A stretch of DNA of 64,000 nt from BOG-931 sp963761525 (GCA_963761525.1 CAVXHG010000004.1:434001-498000); one strand, 5' to 3'; shown: positions 8,576-17,398, counted from the stretch's first letter. Made by a program: numbers and translations. The notes: generated by a model from the letters alone, not told the origin.

Positions 8576-9636
8576 CTATCTGTTTGCTTTGACGGTATCC
8601 CATATCCAAACCGGCCATCCGGGAACACCACCACGCCCCCCTCCCTGAAGCGAGAGGTCAATTCCTTTCACGCGCCGCAACAGATGCACTGCCGCCAACA
8701 GACAAATCGACGACTTTCGTTCTTTCGGTACACGCATTTCGTGCGCCCAATGGTTACGAGCCTTCCGGGCAATCTCCAATAGCCGGTAAAGCTCTTGGTC
8801 CAGTCGCCCGTTCACTTCCAGCATCTCTACCATTACCGAGGCGGTGTAATCGCGACCTCTGAGCTTCTTCCGCCGATCCTTTGACATTCTCTCGGCCTCA
8901 ATGCCGGGAAGCTCATCCAGCATCTTATCCCACGCTGCAGATATCAGCTGCTCGCAGACGCTCCAACCGAGCGTGACGGCTTCGCCAAATCGCTTCTCAC
9001 GTTGCCGGCAAGCTGCGATGTAGGCCGCTTCGACTGTTTGCACCATTGCAGCATCGGCCCCCGTCAAAATCCGATCAAGCAACTCTAAGGAGCGTTCGAC
9101 AACGTCTAACTCAATAACCCGACGCCCAAGTGGATGCTGGCGCGCGGTCCCGTCTTTGTTGTTCAACACGTTGCGCGCCAGGGCGTGAATATCCTCGGTG
9201 TCGTCGTGATAGGCGCGGGGCGTGTCCCACGTCAGGGCCTTTTCCGTATTCCATGCAGTAACTGGAAAGCCCATCATTGCTCCGCGGCGCTTGACGATCA
9301 ATTCGGCCGTTGTCAGGCAGGCTTGATGCACGTTCATGACTTGAGCACGCAGAACGGCATATGATCCGCCAGCTCCCCTGCTTTGCCATGCTCGATCGGA
9401 GGGCGGTGGCGTACCTGAGGAGCACGGTAGCCTGGGATTGTAACAAGAGGCGCGAGCGGCCAATCTGTAAAATCAAACAAGAAAGTGCCATCGCGTTGGA
9501 CATGTGCGATGATGCCGCATCGTAGAACCTTACGAAGGACTCGAGCATGATGAATGCGCGGATTTAGCACTCGCACCGAAGCAAGCTCGGGTTCTTCGCC
9601 CACCCATATTGCGGGGATCCGGAAATATTCCCTCAA
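8576..9636 (-). pseudogene. HEPN-like domain protein, frameshifted
   Basis: Two frames join into about 353 residues. The first runs from a TTG at 9636 (REYFRIPAIWVGEEPEL) to PPIEHGKAGELADHMPFCVL; the second carries on from there with RAQVMNVHQACLTTAELIVK to 8576. The switch is near 9347. Towards the C-terminus is ARKARNHWAHE: an Arg-Asn-x3-His motif (Rx4H) inside a helix, the active-site signature of HEPN ribonuclease-like domains in toxin, abortive-infection and other defence proteins. Total length is 3n+2, fitting one lost base. The adjacent TIR-like gene points to a former defence locus. HEPN assignment rests on one motif, so it is tentative. Confidence 0.5.
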
Positions 9637-9862
9637 CCGCTGGGCTTACTCGATCTTGTACAATCGCGGGGTCCGCGTACGCGTCCGATAGAGATGAGCC
9701 TCTTTTTCGTCGCGATAGCCCCAGGGCGGATCATCCATGCGTGAAAGATAGCAAGAGGCTAGAGAAAGCGTAGCAAAACCTAATAGACGCTGGTCTGCAA
9801 CGTGAAAGTTGGGGCTATAATTGAAGCCAATAACGACCGCGACAGGGATCGATTCGGAAACT

Positions 9863-10066
9863 TTAAGAAACCTCCCGCTCCTGCCCCTGCCAATACGGCG
9901 CACGCAGCGGCTTCTTGTCGATCTTGCCGTTGAACAGCCGCAGCAGGCTTTCGACAAATCAATACTCTGGGCTTCTTGTAGCCCGCGATCGGAGCGTGGG
10001 TGTGTTCGATCAGCGCATCCGCAGTCGCGGTGCTCCCCGGCCGCAACTGCACACACGCCTTCACTC
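9863..10066 (-). pseudogene. 3' remnant of an acyl-CoA ligase (AMP-forming) gene
   Basis: Only the C-terminal tail is left. One frame reads LRPGSTATADALIEHTHAPI followed by AGYKKPR, another reads LLRLFNGKIDKKPLRAPYWQ then GQEREVS and a stop at 9863. Together these are the end of the AMP-binding enzyme C-terminal domain; the GKIDKKPLR lysine region is the conserved catalytic Lys loop. Everything upstream of about 10070 is missing and the end of the reductase gene abuts it, marking a deletion or rearrangement breakpoint. There is also an internal frame change near 9950. Confidence 0.6.
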
Positions 10067-10068
10067 AC

Positions 10069-10669
10069 TCAAGCAAGCCGATAGCTCTGCACGACGGTGC
10101 CTTTGGGAAAAGCCTTCGAGCTGACCACGGTGAGGCGCCGGGGCTGGGTCAGCTCGGTAAAGATCGGAAGGCCCTGGCCCAGCACGACCGGAATGTGCGC
10201 CAGGTCGAACTGGTCGACGAGACCATGGGCGATGAGGCTCCTGGCGAAACTTGCGCCGCCATAGGCAGACCATCGGCTTGCCGTCCTGTGCCTTCAACTT
10301 CGCGACCTCCGCGGCCAGATCGCCGCTCGCAACATAGGCCTGCGCCCAGCTTTCCGCGCCGGGCTGCAAGTCGCCGGGCTTGTCCGCAGCCGCGCGTGCC
10401 GCTTCGAGGATCGCCGGTCCCTGTCTGGAAAAGACGGCCTTGGGAATCTGGTTGATCGGGGCTGAGAATTCGTCGGTCGCGGTCGGCCAATAGCCGGCCC
10501 AATGCTGGAACGTGCGGCTGCCGACGACGATCAGGCTGGTGTCCCACGCCTTCTCCACCGCCCAGGCCTTCGCCACCGGGTCCGGATTGATCATCCAGCT
10601 GTTGTCGCCGTCCGTGCTGCCGACGAACCCATCGAGGGAGATAAACATCTTCAGGATCAGCTCTCTCAC
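10069..10669 (-). CDS. RibD C-terminal/dihydrofolate reductase-like protein, frameshift near 10262
   Basis: About 199 residues of the bacterial DHFR-like 'YyaP/RibD C-domain' family, probably an NADPH-dependent reductase of unknown substrate. Frame 1: MRELILKMFISLDGFVGSTD, then GSRTFQHWAGYWPTATDEFS, up to KAQDGKPMVCL. It then shifts: GGASFARSLIAHGLVDQFDL continues through VLGQGLPIFTELTQPRRLTV to VVQSYRLA and a stop at 10069-10071. Total length is 3n+1, so one extra base around 10262 explains it. It ends exactly where the acyl-CoA ligase remnant begins. Confidence 0.75.
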
Positions 10670-10773
10670 GGCACTCTCCTTTGGCGCTCTCTATTGACGG
10701 TTTGAAGCAAGGACGTTTCGCGAGGACCGATCCCGACAGCCGACTTTTTCGGCTGACGTCAAAAATTCCCTTC

Positions 10774-10847
10774 GTCACCACCGGGCTTGACCCGGTGGTC
10801 CATGCTGCATCGCCGCATGGATTGCCGGATCAAGTCCGGCAATGACG
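10774..10847. repeat. Palindromic element, tcattgccgg family, copy 2
   Basis: Same element as 5308-5381 in reverse order: gtcaccaccgggcttgaccc plus ggtggtcc, a short spacer, then attgccggatcaagtccggcaatgacg. It lies between the divergent reductase and TctC-type genes. Confidence 0.8.
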
Positions 10848-10998
10848 GGTGTAGGTCGCTTTTTTGCATGGATGCGCGGCGTTCGCTGCGGCGGGTCGCG
10901 CGTTGACAAGCGGCGCCGCGAATTGTCATGCCCTGCGCCAACGGATGATTGACAACAATGGCACCGGCAGAGGGCGCAACAGGATGGAGCGCAACAGC

Positions 10999-12013
10999 AT
11001 GAAGGCTTATAGCCGCCGCGGCATCGTCAGGCTTGCGGCTGCCGCATCGGCGTTGCCGTTCGCCCCGTCGCTATCGCTACAGCAATCGCTGGCGCAGCCA
11101 GCCAACGCCGACCCAACAGCAATGGCCGGCGCCGCGCGTCCGCGTTCTGGTCGGCACGGCGCCGGGCGGCAGTCCCGACGTCGTCGGCCGCATGCTGGCC
11201 GAGCAACTCGGCGACCGCATCGGCAGCGCGGTCTATGTCGAGAATGTCACGCAGGCCGCCGGCGCGGTGTCCTATCGCATGGTCGCCCGCGCGGCGCCCG
11301 ACGGCGGCACGCTCGGCATTCTCACCTCCGGCTATGCCCCGGAAGTGACATTGCGGCCCGACAGCAGTTACGACCCGGTGACGGGCTTCACCTTCGTGAC
11401 CATGCTGTGTTCCTACCCGATGGTCTATGCGGTGCCGGCCAACTCGCCGATCACGTCTTTTGCCGATCTGTTGGCGCGCGCCAAAGCGGATCCCGGCAAG
11501 CTCACCTACACCATCACCGGCTATGGCTCGGCCTATCACATCCTGACCAAATGGATCGAGCTGGAGTCCGGCGCATCGCTGACCGCGGTGCCTTATCCGG
11601 GCATCGCCGCCGGCGTCGCCGATGTGCTCTCAGGCCGCGTCGACGTGCTGGTCGATGCCTCGACCTCGGGCATTCCGCGCATCAAGTCCGGTCAGTTCCG
11701 CGCGCTGGCGCTGTCATCGCCGCAGCGCTACGCGCTGTTGCCGGATGCGCCGACGATTTCGGAGACCTTGCCCAAGGTGGAATTCATGTCGTGGCTGTGC
11801 CTCGCGGCGCCGGCGGCGACGCCCGCGGCCTTGACCGACAAGCTCAATGCCGACGTGAAGACCATTCTCGCCGCGCCCGATTTCACCAAACGCCTGGCGG
11901 ATCTCGGCAGTGTCCCCGCGCCAACCGCGCCTGACGAAACCCGCCGCATGGTCGCCGACGCGATCGTGCGCTGGGCCGACGTCATCAAGCGCGGCAACAT
12001 CAAGGTCGATTGA
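10999..12013 (+). CDS. TctC/Bug-family periplasmic solute-binding protein, frameshifted near 11105
   Basis: Extracytoplasmic binding protein of the tripartite tricarboxylate transporter type. The ATG at 10999 opens a Tat/Sec-like signal (MKAYSRRGIVRLAAAASALP), read in one frame to about 11105. The mature protein continues in the next frame: PAPRVRVLVGTAPGGSPDVV, then YDPVTGFTFVTMLCSYPMVY, GVADVLSGRVDVLVD and a C-terminal RWADVIKRGNIKVD. Total length is 3n+1; a short duplication gccagcca near 11096 may be the extra sequence. No tctA/tctB membrane genes are nearby, as is usual for orphan Bug proteins. The hydrolase gene follows by one base, so they probably share a transcript and perhaps a substrate. 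Confidence 0.82.
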
Positions 12014-12014
12014 C

Positions 12015-12720
12015 GTGACGAATTTCGTTCTGGTCCACGGCACCTGGGGCGGCGGCTGGTATTGGCGCGATGTCGCCGAGCGGCTGCGCGCGAAGGGCCA
12101 TCGCGTTTTCACGCCGACGCTCACGGGTCTTGGCGAGCGGGCGCATCTGGTTTCCCGTTCGACCGATCTCGACACCCATATCGAGGATATCGCAGCCGTG
12201 ATCGCCTGCGAGCGATTGTCCGATGTCGCTCTCGTCGGCACCAGCTATGCCGGCCTCGTCATCTCCGGCGTCGCCGACCGCATGCCGCAGCATGTCGGCG
12301 CGCTGATCTATCTCAACGCCGCGCTGCCGACCGACGGCCAATGCATGCTCGACACGGTGCCGGCCGAGCGGCGCGCCGCCGTGGTGAAGCTCGCCGACGA
12401 CGAAGGCGATGGCTATCGCATCCCGACCTCGCTGGTGCTCGATACCGGCATCGAGGACGAGGCATCAGCGGCGCGACTTCCTCTCCCGCATGTCGCCGCA
12501 TCCGCTGCCGTCGCTGCTGCAGCCGATCCGGCTGACCGGGAAATATCTCGAGGTGCCGCACAAAGCCTATGTGCTCGCCACCAAAAAAATCTCGCATCGC
12601 TTCGCCGAATATCATGCCTGGGCCAAGCAGCAGACGGACTGGACCGCCCACGAGATCGCCTCCCATCATTATCCGATGGTGACGGAGCCGGAGGCGACGG
12701 CGGCGTTGCTGGCAAAATAA
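12015..12720 (+). CDS. Alpha/beta hydrolase, frameshifted near 12470
   Basis: About 235 residues of the small esterase family related to plant methyl-ketone/salicylate-binding esterases. Starts at GTG 12015, one base after the TctC stop: VTNFVLVHGTWGGGWYWRDV contains the HG oxyanion motif, LVGTSYAGLVISG the nucleophile elbow (G-T-S-Y-A-G). After the frame change the protein continues as RDFLSRMSPHPLPSLLQPIR and ends with HHYPMVTEPEATAALLAK; the His of ASHHYPM is the likely catalytic His. Total length is 3n+1. Its tight spacing to the binding protein suggests joint uptake and hydrolysis of an ester, which is inference. Confidence 0.8.
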
Positions 12721-12755
12721 AATCGCGGGAGGCGGTTCGGCCACCACGCTGAGAT

Positions 12756-13238
12756 TTATTTGCCCGCGCCTGACCCGGAGGCGGTGTTATCGGTATTTGT
12801 TTTACCGGCGCCTGAGCCGCTGGCGGAATTTCCCGAGCCTGATTTACCGGCGCCTGCGCCGCTGGCGGAATTTCCCGAGCCTGATTTACCAGCGCCTGCA
12901 CCGCTGGCGGAATTTCCGGAACCTGATTTACCGGCACCCGCGCCGCTGGCGGAATTTCCGGAGCCTGATTTACCGGCGCCTGCGCCGCTGGCGGAATTTC
13001 CGGAGCCTGATTTACCGGCGCCTAAGCCGCTGGCGGAATTTCCGGAGCCTGTTTTACCGGCGCCTAAGCCGCTCGCGGGATTCACGGTATTTATTCGGCC
13101 CGCGCCAGAGCCGCTGGCGGGATTTCCAAGTTTCACCTGCGGGGTCGAAATGTGAGTTTTTATCTGCATGGCGTGAGCCGTGATCGGAATCATTGCAGAC
13201 GCCAACGCCATGCAGAGATGAACTGCTTTCGGCCGCAT
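12756..13238 (-). CDS. Secreted glycine/serine/alanine-rich tandem-repeat protein
   Basis: 160 residues. A good Shine-Dalgarno (aggagg-like, agggaggcgaccc) precedes the ATG at 13238. Residues 1-23 form a signal peptide ending ITAHA. From residue 38 to the end the protein is nine copies of a 14-residue unit, consensus GNSASGAGAGKSGS; the four central copies are identical and the outer ones have diverged (GNPASGSGAGRINT, DNTASGSGAGK). The composition suggests a flexible, disordered, positively charged periplasmic or extracellular protein. The opposite strand is also open but lacks a signal peptide or a comparable ribosome site. Function is unknown. Confidence 0.72.
   Translation of the reverse strand: MRPKAVHLCMALASAMIPITAHAMQIKTHISTPQVKLGNPASGSGAGRINTVNPASGLGAGKTGSGNSASGLGAGKSGSGNSASGAGAGKSGSGNSASGAGAGKSGSGNSASGAGAGKSGSGNSASGAGAGKSGSGNSASGSGAGKTNTDNTASGSGAGK
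12759..13127 (-). repeat. 42-bp tandem repeat array (8 full units and a partial ninth)
   Basis: The array encodes the 14-residue units of the secreted protein. Unit length is exactly 42 bases, so copy-number change keeps the frame. The middle units are nearly identical at DNA level and the terminal ones diverged, the pattern expected from recent expansion by slippage or unequal recombination. Confidence 0.9.
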
Positions 13239-14224
13239 GGGTCGCCTCCCTGGCATTCTCCAACACGCACGGATCATACGCTCAAAGCGCAGCCGGTGCA
13301 CCTGCTGGTCGATCATGATTGGAGCTCATATCCAAGAAACCATTGATTAACGGGCACAACTTCGCTGTCTGCGAATCTTTGTTGGAGTGAAACGCGTTTG
13401 TGGACGTGTGAGCAAAAATCCGCCCTGCGCAACGTCCGGATTTATTTGAACAAATAGAAACGCTTTGACATCGCGTTTCAGATTTGAGAAATGGCCGTCA
13501 ATCTCGCTCGCGTACAAGGACGTCGTGCGGTGACCCCGCAGGACGGAGCGGGAGGCGGTGCCCGCGCGTGGCGGCTCGTCACTGCCACTCCCGGGCGGCC
13601 TGGGCATCAGCCTGCCGGCACTATGACCGGCGCGCGAGGTGCATCGCTGGAAGTGCCACACGGGGGGGGGCCGCGTAAGGTGTGTCACGAAGCCTGGCCC
13701 AGGTTGAGCCTTGGGATGAATAGTCCCATTGGCACAGAGCCGTGGTGGGACGCCGAGAGGCGAGCGCGCAGCGCTCTGCGCGCGCCGCACCCGAAAGGTG
13801 CGGAGGTTGGATACGCGTCTGTCGGCGTTCCGCTTCCTTGCTTTTTTCCGTTCTTACATTTCGTGGCTCGAAGCGCAGATCGTGAGGATACCGGTGTCCA
13901 CCGCCGGTGTTCTCTGGCGAAGATCGGTGCGGAGAGCGAAGAAATTCTCGTCGCGTGACGATGACTCGGGTGCGGATCGCATCGCGAGAACGAGATTGCT
14001 TGTTTCATCCGCCCCCGCGGTAGCGGGGGAGGGGGACCATGCGAAGCATGGTGGAGGGGGCGTGGGCGGTGGAGAAAATTCTGCGTCGTCAGGAGAAGCG
14101 TCAACGCAAGCGCCCCGCCCACCGCGCAAGAGCGCGGTCCCCCCTCCCCGCTATCGCGGGGCGGGATGAAGTAATGCGTCGCTGTTTGACATCGTAGAGA
14201 AAGCACTGACGAGAGGTGCCACTC
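13239..14224. other. Long interval without a supportable gene
   Basis: About 1 kb. Several open frames on both strands (for example 13491-13958 plus, 13685-14206 minus) overlap each other, are arginine/proline rich and match nothing I know. The section 13490-13680 holds GC-rich sequence with an 8-9 base G run near 13665; 14011-14166 is a large inverted-repeat element. I see no tRNA or known small RNA here. Confidence 0.5.
14011..14166. repeat. MITE-like nested inverted repeat
   Basis: About 156 bases with imperfect terminal inverted repeats: gcccccgcggtagcggggga (left) against the complement of ccccgctatcgcggggcgg (right), and a second inner pair, ggggcgtgggcggtgg against gcgccccgcccaccgc. 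The palindromes would fold into one long stem. No coding capacity. Similar GC-rich elements occur between genes in related genomes; no second copy in this window. Confidence 0.6.
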
Positions 14225-15478
14225 TCACTGCTTCAAGAACGACAGCGAGCAGGTGCGGCCTTCGATGCGCTTGCCGTCGCCGCTGCCGTGGCCGAAATGC
14301 CCGAGCGCATGGAAATCGCTCGGCGTGCCGCGCGCGGCGCCGAGGCCGACCAGGCTCGAGCCGACGATAATTTCGCCGGCAAAGCCGGCGGTGCCGTCAG
14401 CTTCGATCTTGCCGTCGAGCGTCATCGACGACGGCTCGCCCTTGGTGCCCTTGGTGCCGTGATAGACGCCGTCCTTCACCTGGCCGTTGAAGCTGAAACT
14501 GTAGCCCGGATAGCCGCCGAGGTTCGGGCAGGTCCATTCGGTCTGCCAGGTGCCGTCAAACGTCTTGTTCGGCGGCGCGCTTGAGCGGATCAGATTGGCA
14601 AGCCGCAACTGCGCTTCCTGCAAATGGGCGCCGTACGGAAAGCTTTTCAGATAGCCGGAGAAAAGCTCCGGCGTGTTGGCGTCGTCCGCCGCCTGCCATG
14701 CGGCATCCTCCGGGCTTTGCTGCGGGACCGGAGCCGGCGCGGGTGGCGGCGGTGGCGCCGGAGTCGGAGCGGCGGGTGCTGCAGCCGTTGCCGGTGCGGG
14801 CACGGGTGTGACCGGCGGCGGCGTGACAGGCGCCGGCGCTTGCGCCGCGGTCTGCTGCGGCGCCGACGGCGTCGGCACGGGCACAACGGTCGGCGCGGCT
14901 GTCGGTGCAGCCGCGACGATCGGCTTCGGCGACGGCAGCATCAGAAAGACACCGCCGCCGATCATGATGAGCGCGACCAGCGCGACGGCGCCCCAGATCA
15001 GCGGCTGGTTCGAGGATTTTTTCGGAAACGACCGCGGCGCGGTGACCGACGAACCGGCCGGCGCGCCGGCGGCCTTCGGCGATTGCAGGACATGTTCGAG
15101 CCGCGACGACAACAGCTCGATCTCCTGCTCCCAGTTCTTGAACAGGTCGATCCACTGCCGGGTGGCGAATTCGTAGCTGAAGGCATCGTTCGGCACGACG
15201 TCTTCGACGCGCACCGGCACCACGGTGACCTGATGCCGCCCGGCCAGCACCAGCTCTTTCTTGATCTCGTCGGAATTGTTGGCGTTGCTGGTGAAGACCA
15301 GCAGCATCACTTTCGCCTCGCGCAGCGCGCGAACGATGGCTTCCTGGAAGTTATCGCCGGCGCCGACGTCGCGGCAGGAAATCCAGCAACTCTGGCCGCG
15401 GGACTCGAGCGCCTTGCAGATGGTCTCGGCGATGTCCTGGTCCTTGGACGAATAGCTGATGAAAATCGGCGCGCTCAA
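14225..15478 (-). CDS. TIR-domain membrane protein with proline/alanine-rich linker
   Basis: About 417 residues from a TTG at 15478 (an upstream TTG at 15541 is the alternative; there is no in-frame ATG). Residues 1-130 form a TIR domain: APIFISYSSKDQDIAETICK, then SCWISCRDVGAGDNFQEAIV, VMLLVFTSNANNSDEIKKEL and the FATRQWIDLF end. The Glu-containing helix position matters for NADase activity and cannot be judged confidently here. A transmembrane helix follows (LIWGAVALVALIMIGGGVFL), then about 90 residues of Pro/Ala-rich linker and a C-terminal domain beginning TFDGTWQTEWTCPNLGG with a Cys near the end. Cytoplasmic TIR and periplasmic C-terminus are inferred. Role in signalling or defence is open. 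Confidence 0.8.
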   Translation of the reverse strand: MSAPIFISYSSKDQDIAETICKALESRGQSCWISCRDVGAGDNFQEAIVRALREAKVMLLVFTSNANNSDEIKKELVLAGRHQVTVVPVRVEDVVPNDAFSYEFATRQWIDLFKNWEQEIELLSSRLEHVLQSPKAAGAPAGSSVTAPRSFPKKSSNQPLIWGAVALVALIMIGGGVFLMLPSPKPIVAAAPTAAPTVVPVPTPSAPQQTAAQAPAPVTPPPVTPVPAPATAAAPAAPTPAPPPPPAPAPVPQQSPEDAAWQAADDANTPELFSGYLKSFPYGAHLQEAQLRLANLIRSSAPPNKTFDGTWQTEWTCPNLGGYPGYSFSFNGQVKDGVYHGTKGTKGEPSSMTLDGKIEADGTAGFAGEIIVGSSLVGLGAARGTPSDFHALGHFGHGSGDGKRIEGRTCSLSFLKQ

Positions 15479-15541
15479 GATCGGGCTCCCATACCGCTCC
15501 CATAACCGGCGGCAATCATAGCTAAAATAATCCGGCCGCAA

Positions 15542-15842
15542 CGGCCAAAAAGCCGCCTTTGAAATTAAATGTCGGACAGCTTGGGCGCCCCTGTTGCGCG
15601 TCCCGATGACTGGCTCCGGAGCCTCAAAGGGCGACGGCCCGGGCGTTGCCGCGGCCTCCTCAAGATGACGGAAAAGAGACCACTAGTTGCGATCATTTGA
15701 ACAATACCGCCTTATTCCGTTCACCATTCTGCCGGACAGCGGCCTTAGCCTCTTGATCTGAACTATTCACCGGCCGAAGACTTCTAACAAACTGGCTCTC
15801 TACCTATCTAACAAACTGGTTTCTCAACCCATCGGGTATCCC
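15542..15842. promoter_or_regulatory. Intergenic region upstream of the L,D-transpeptidase with a 13-bp direct repeat
   Basis: About 300 bases without a gene between the TIR gene and the L,D-transpeptidase. The sequence tctaacaaactgg occurs twice close to the start codon (about 15784 and 15808), 24 bases apart. Spacing near two helical turns fits a tandem operator, but no regulator is known; this is an observation only. A clear ribosome site is not seen before the ATG. Confidence 0.4.
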
Positions 15843-16706
15843 ATGCGTATCGCCACTCTCCTTTCCGGCTCGCTTGTCGCCGCAGCCTTTGCGCTGCCGC
15901 TCGCGTCGGCGGCGCGCGCCGACATCGCCATCAGCGTCGACAAGGGCGCGCAGCAGATGACCGTCGCGGTCGACGGCCAGCAGCGTTATGTCTGGCCGGT
16001 TTCGACCGGACGCTCCGGCTACGACACGCCGAACGGCAACTTCAAGATCAACCGCATGGACGCCGACCACTTCTCGCAGGAGTGGGACAACGCGCCGATG
16101 CCGCATGCGATGTTCTTCGATCTGCACGGCCATGCCATCCACGGCTTCTTCGACGAGAAGCATCTCGGCCTGGCGGTGTCGCACGGCTGCGTGCGGCTGT
16201 CGCGCGCCAATGCCACCGTGCTGTTCGACCTGGTGAAGACCGAAGGCATGGCGAATACCCACGTCAGCATCAGCGGACGCGCGCCGGGCGGCGATAACGG
16301 CCCGGTCGCCAGCGCGCATCTGCCGGAGAATCAAACGGCCTACTCGCCGCAAGGCTATTCACAGCAAGGCTATCCGCAACAAGGCTATGCACAGCCGCAG
16401 CAGGGATACCCGCAGCAAGGCTATTCGCAGCCGCAACAACAAGGTTACGCGCAGCCCCCGCAAGGCTACGCGCAGCCGCAACAGGGCTACGGGCAGCAGG
16501 GCTATACCCAGCCGGGTTACGCCCAGCGGCAGAGCGGCTTCCCGCAGCAGCCACCTCCCCCCGGCTATGACCAACAGCCGCAGCCGTACAACGGTCAGCC
16601 AGCCTATGCACAACGCTATTACGGCCAGCAGCAGTATTACGCCCAGCCGCAATACCAACAGCCGCAGCCCTACTATGATGGCCAGCCGGCCTACCGGCAG
16701 TGGTGA
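15843..16706 (+). CDS. L,D-transpeptidase (YkuD) with Gln/Tyr/Pro-rich repeat tail
   Basis: 287 residues. Residues 1-26 are a signal peptide (MRIATLLSGSLVAAAFALPL...ARA). The YkuD domain (about 28-145) carries the conserved HGHAIHG and the catalytic SHGCVRLS, with Cys116 as nucleophile; it forms or breaks 3-3 peptidoglycan crosslinks or attaches proteins to the wall. From residue about 165 the protein is a low-complexity tail of YSQQGYPQQGYAQPQQ-type units ending YDGQPAYRQW. The catalytic domain is of usual length; the tail is an addition. Such tails might bind wall or outer membrane components or phase separate, which is speculation. Confidence 0.93.
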   Translation: MRIATLLSGSLVAAAFALPLASAARADIAISVDKGAQQMTVAVDGQQRYVWPVSTGRSGYDTPNGNFKINRMDADHFSQEWDNAPMPHAMFFDLHGHAIHGFFDEKHLGLAVSHGCVRLSRANATVLFDLVKTEGMANTHVSISGRAPGGDNGPVASAHLPENQTAYSPQGYSQQGYPQQGYAQPQQGYPQQGYSQPQQQGYAQPPQGYAQPQQGYGQQGYTQPGYAQRQSGFPQQPPPPGYDQQPQPYNGQPAYAQRYYGQQQYYAQPQYQQPQPYYDGQPAYRQW

Positions 16707-16802
16707 TTTTGTTCACGCCGTGTTGAGCGGGAGCATGCTGCTCGTCGCACTCCCGCCGTCAAAAATGGAATAAGCTTGAGCGTGCGCTGTTGTTTTTAGC
16801 GG

Positions 16803-16849
16803 AGCATGATCTAATCGGAAAACCGGTATCCACTTTTCCGGATCATGCT
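16803..16849. repeat. Palindromic hairpin element, gcatgatc family
   Basis: Perfect nested stem: agcatgatc pairs with gatcatgct, and inside it cggaaaa pairs with ttttccg around ccggtatccac. Elements with this gcatgatc...ggaaaaccggtatccacttttcc core are widespread between genes in Bradyrhizobium-like genomes. Here it lies between the transpeptidase stop and the next gene and could end transcription. Confidence 0.75.
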
Positions 16850-16885
16850 CAAGCGCACGTTTTTTTCATCGGGAGGAAGATCAAT

Positions 16886-17389
16886 ATGTCGTTTGTTCGT
16901 TATTCGGGCTTTGCTACCGCCGCCATCGTCGCCAGCGCACTGACTGTACCGGCGCCTGCCAGCGCGGCATTGATCATGCACAAATATCTGTCGCTTGCCA
17001 CCGCCAAGGCCATTGTTGAAGAGTCGATCGCAGCCTGTACTGCCAAGGGCTATGCGACATCGGCCGTCGTGGTCGATGCCGACGGCGAGACTTTGGTGGC
17101 GATGCATGGCGACGGCGCTCCCATCCACACCATGGAGAACGCGCGGCGCAAGGCCTATACCGCGATGACCTTCAAACAGACTACCGCGGAATACGCCAAG
17201 AAACTTGCCGATCCGAATTCGGTCGCTCACCAGCAGGTGACGTTGCCGAACGTCATCGCCATTCCCGGCGGCGTGCCGATCAAATCCGGCAACGACGTGA
17301 TCGGCGGCGTCGGCCTTTCCGGCTCACCGGGCGTCGACGAAGATTGCATCAACGTCGGCATGGAAAAGGTGAAGGACCAGCTGCAGTAG
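16886..17389 (+). CDS. Secreted GlcG/HbpS-family protein
   Basis: 167 residues with a strong ribosome site (gggaggaag) before the ATG at 16886. Residues 1-27 are a signal peptide (MSFVRYSGFATAAIVASALT...ASA). The rest is one GlcG/HbpS domain: LSLATAKAIVEESIAACTAK, YATSAVVVDADGETLVAMHG, then ENARRKAYTAMTF, IPGGVPIKSGNDVIGGVGLS. Family members bind heme or cobalamin or are uncharacterised small-molecule binders in the periplasm. A cytoplasmic relative lies at 60988-61395. Confidence 0.88.
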   Translation: MSFVRYSGFATAAIVASALTVPAPASAALIMHKYLSLATAKAIVEESIAACTAKGYATSAVVVDADGETLVAMHGDGAPIHTMENARRKAYTAMTFKQTTAEYAKKLADPNSVAHQQVTLPNVIAIPGGVPIKSGNDVIGGVGLSGSPGVDEDCINVGMEKVKDQLQ

Positions 17390-17398
17390 CGGCTGATC

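Noticed and set aside
11910..12014. Upstream extension of the hydrolase frame into the binding-protein gene
   Set aside because: The GTG at 12015 gives the canonical hydrolase N-terminus; the extension is read inside the preceding gene.
12759..13127. Resemblance to a CRISPR array
   Set aside because: The 42-base units follow each other with no spacers and encode protein, and there is no cas gene.
12760..13155. Plus-strand open frame of EFPEPDLPAPAPLA repeats
   Set aside because: Exact antisense of the 42-base array; it lacks a signal peptide and ribosome site, which the minus frame has.
13491..14206. Two overlapping open frames (plus 13491-13958, minus 13685-14206)
   Set aside because: Arg/Pro-rich, overlap each other and run into an inverted repeat; no start site or motif supports either.
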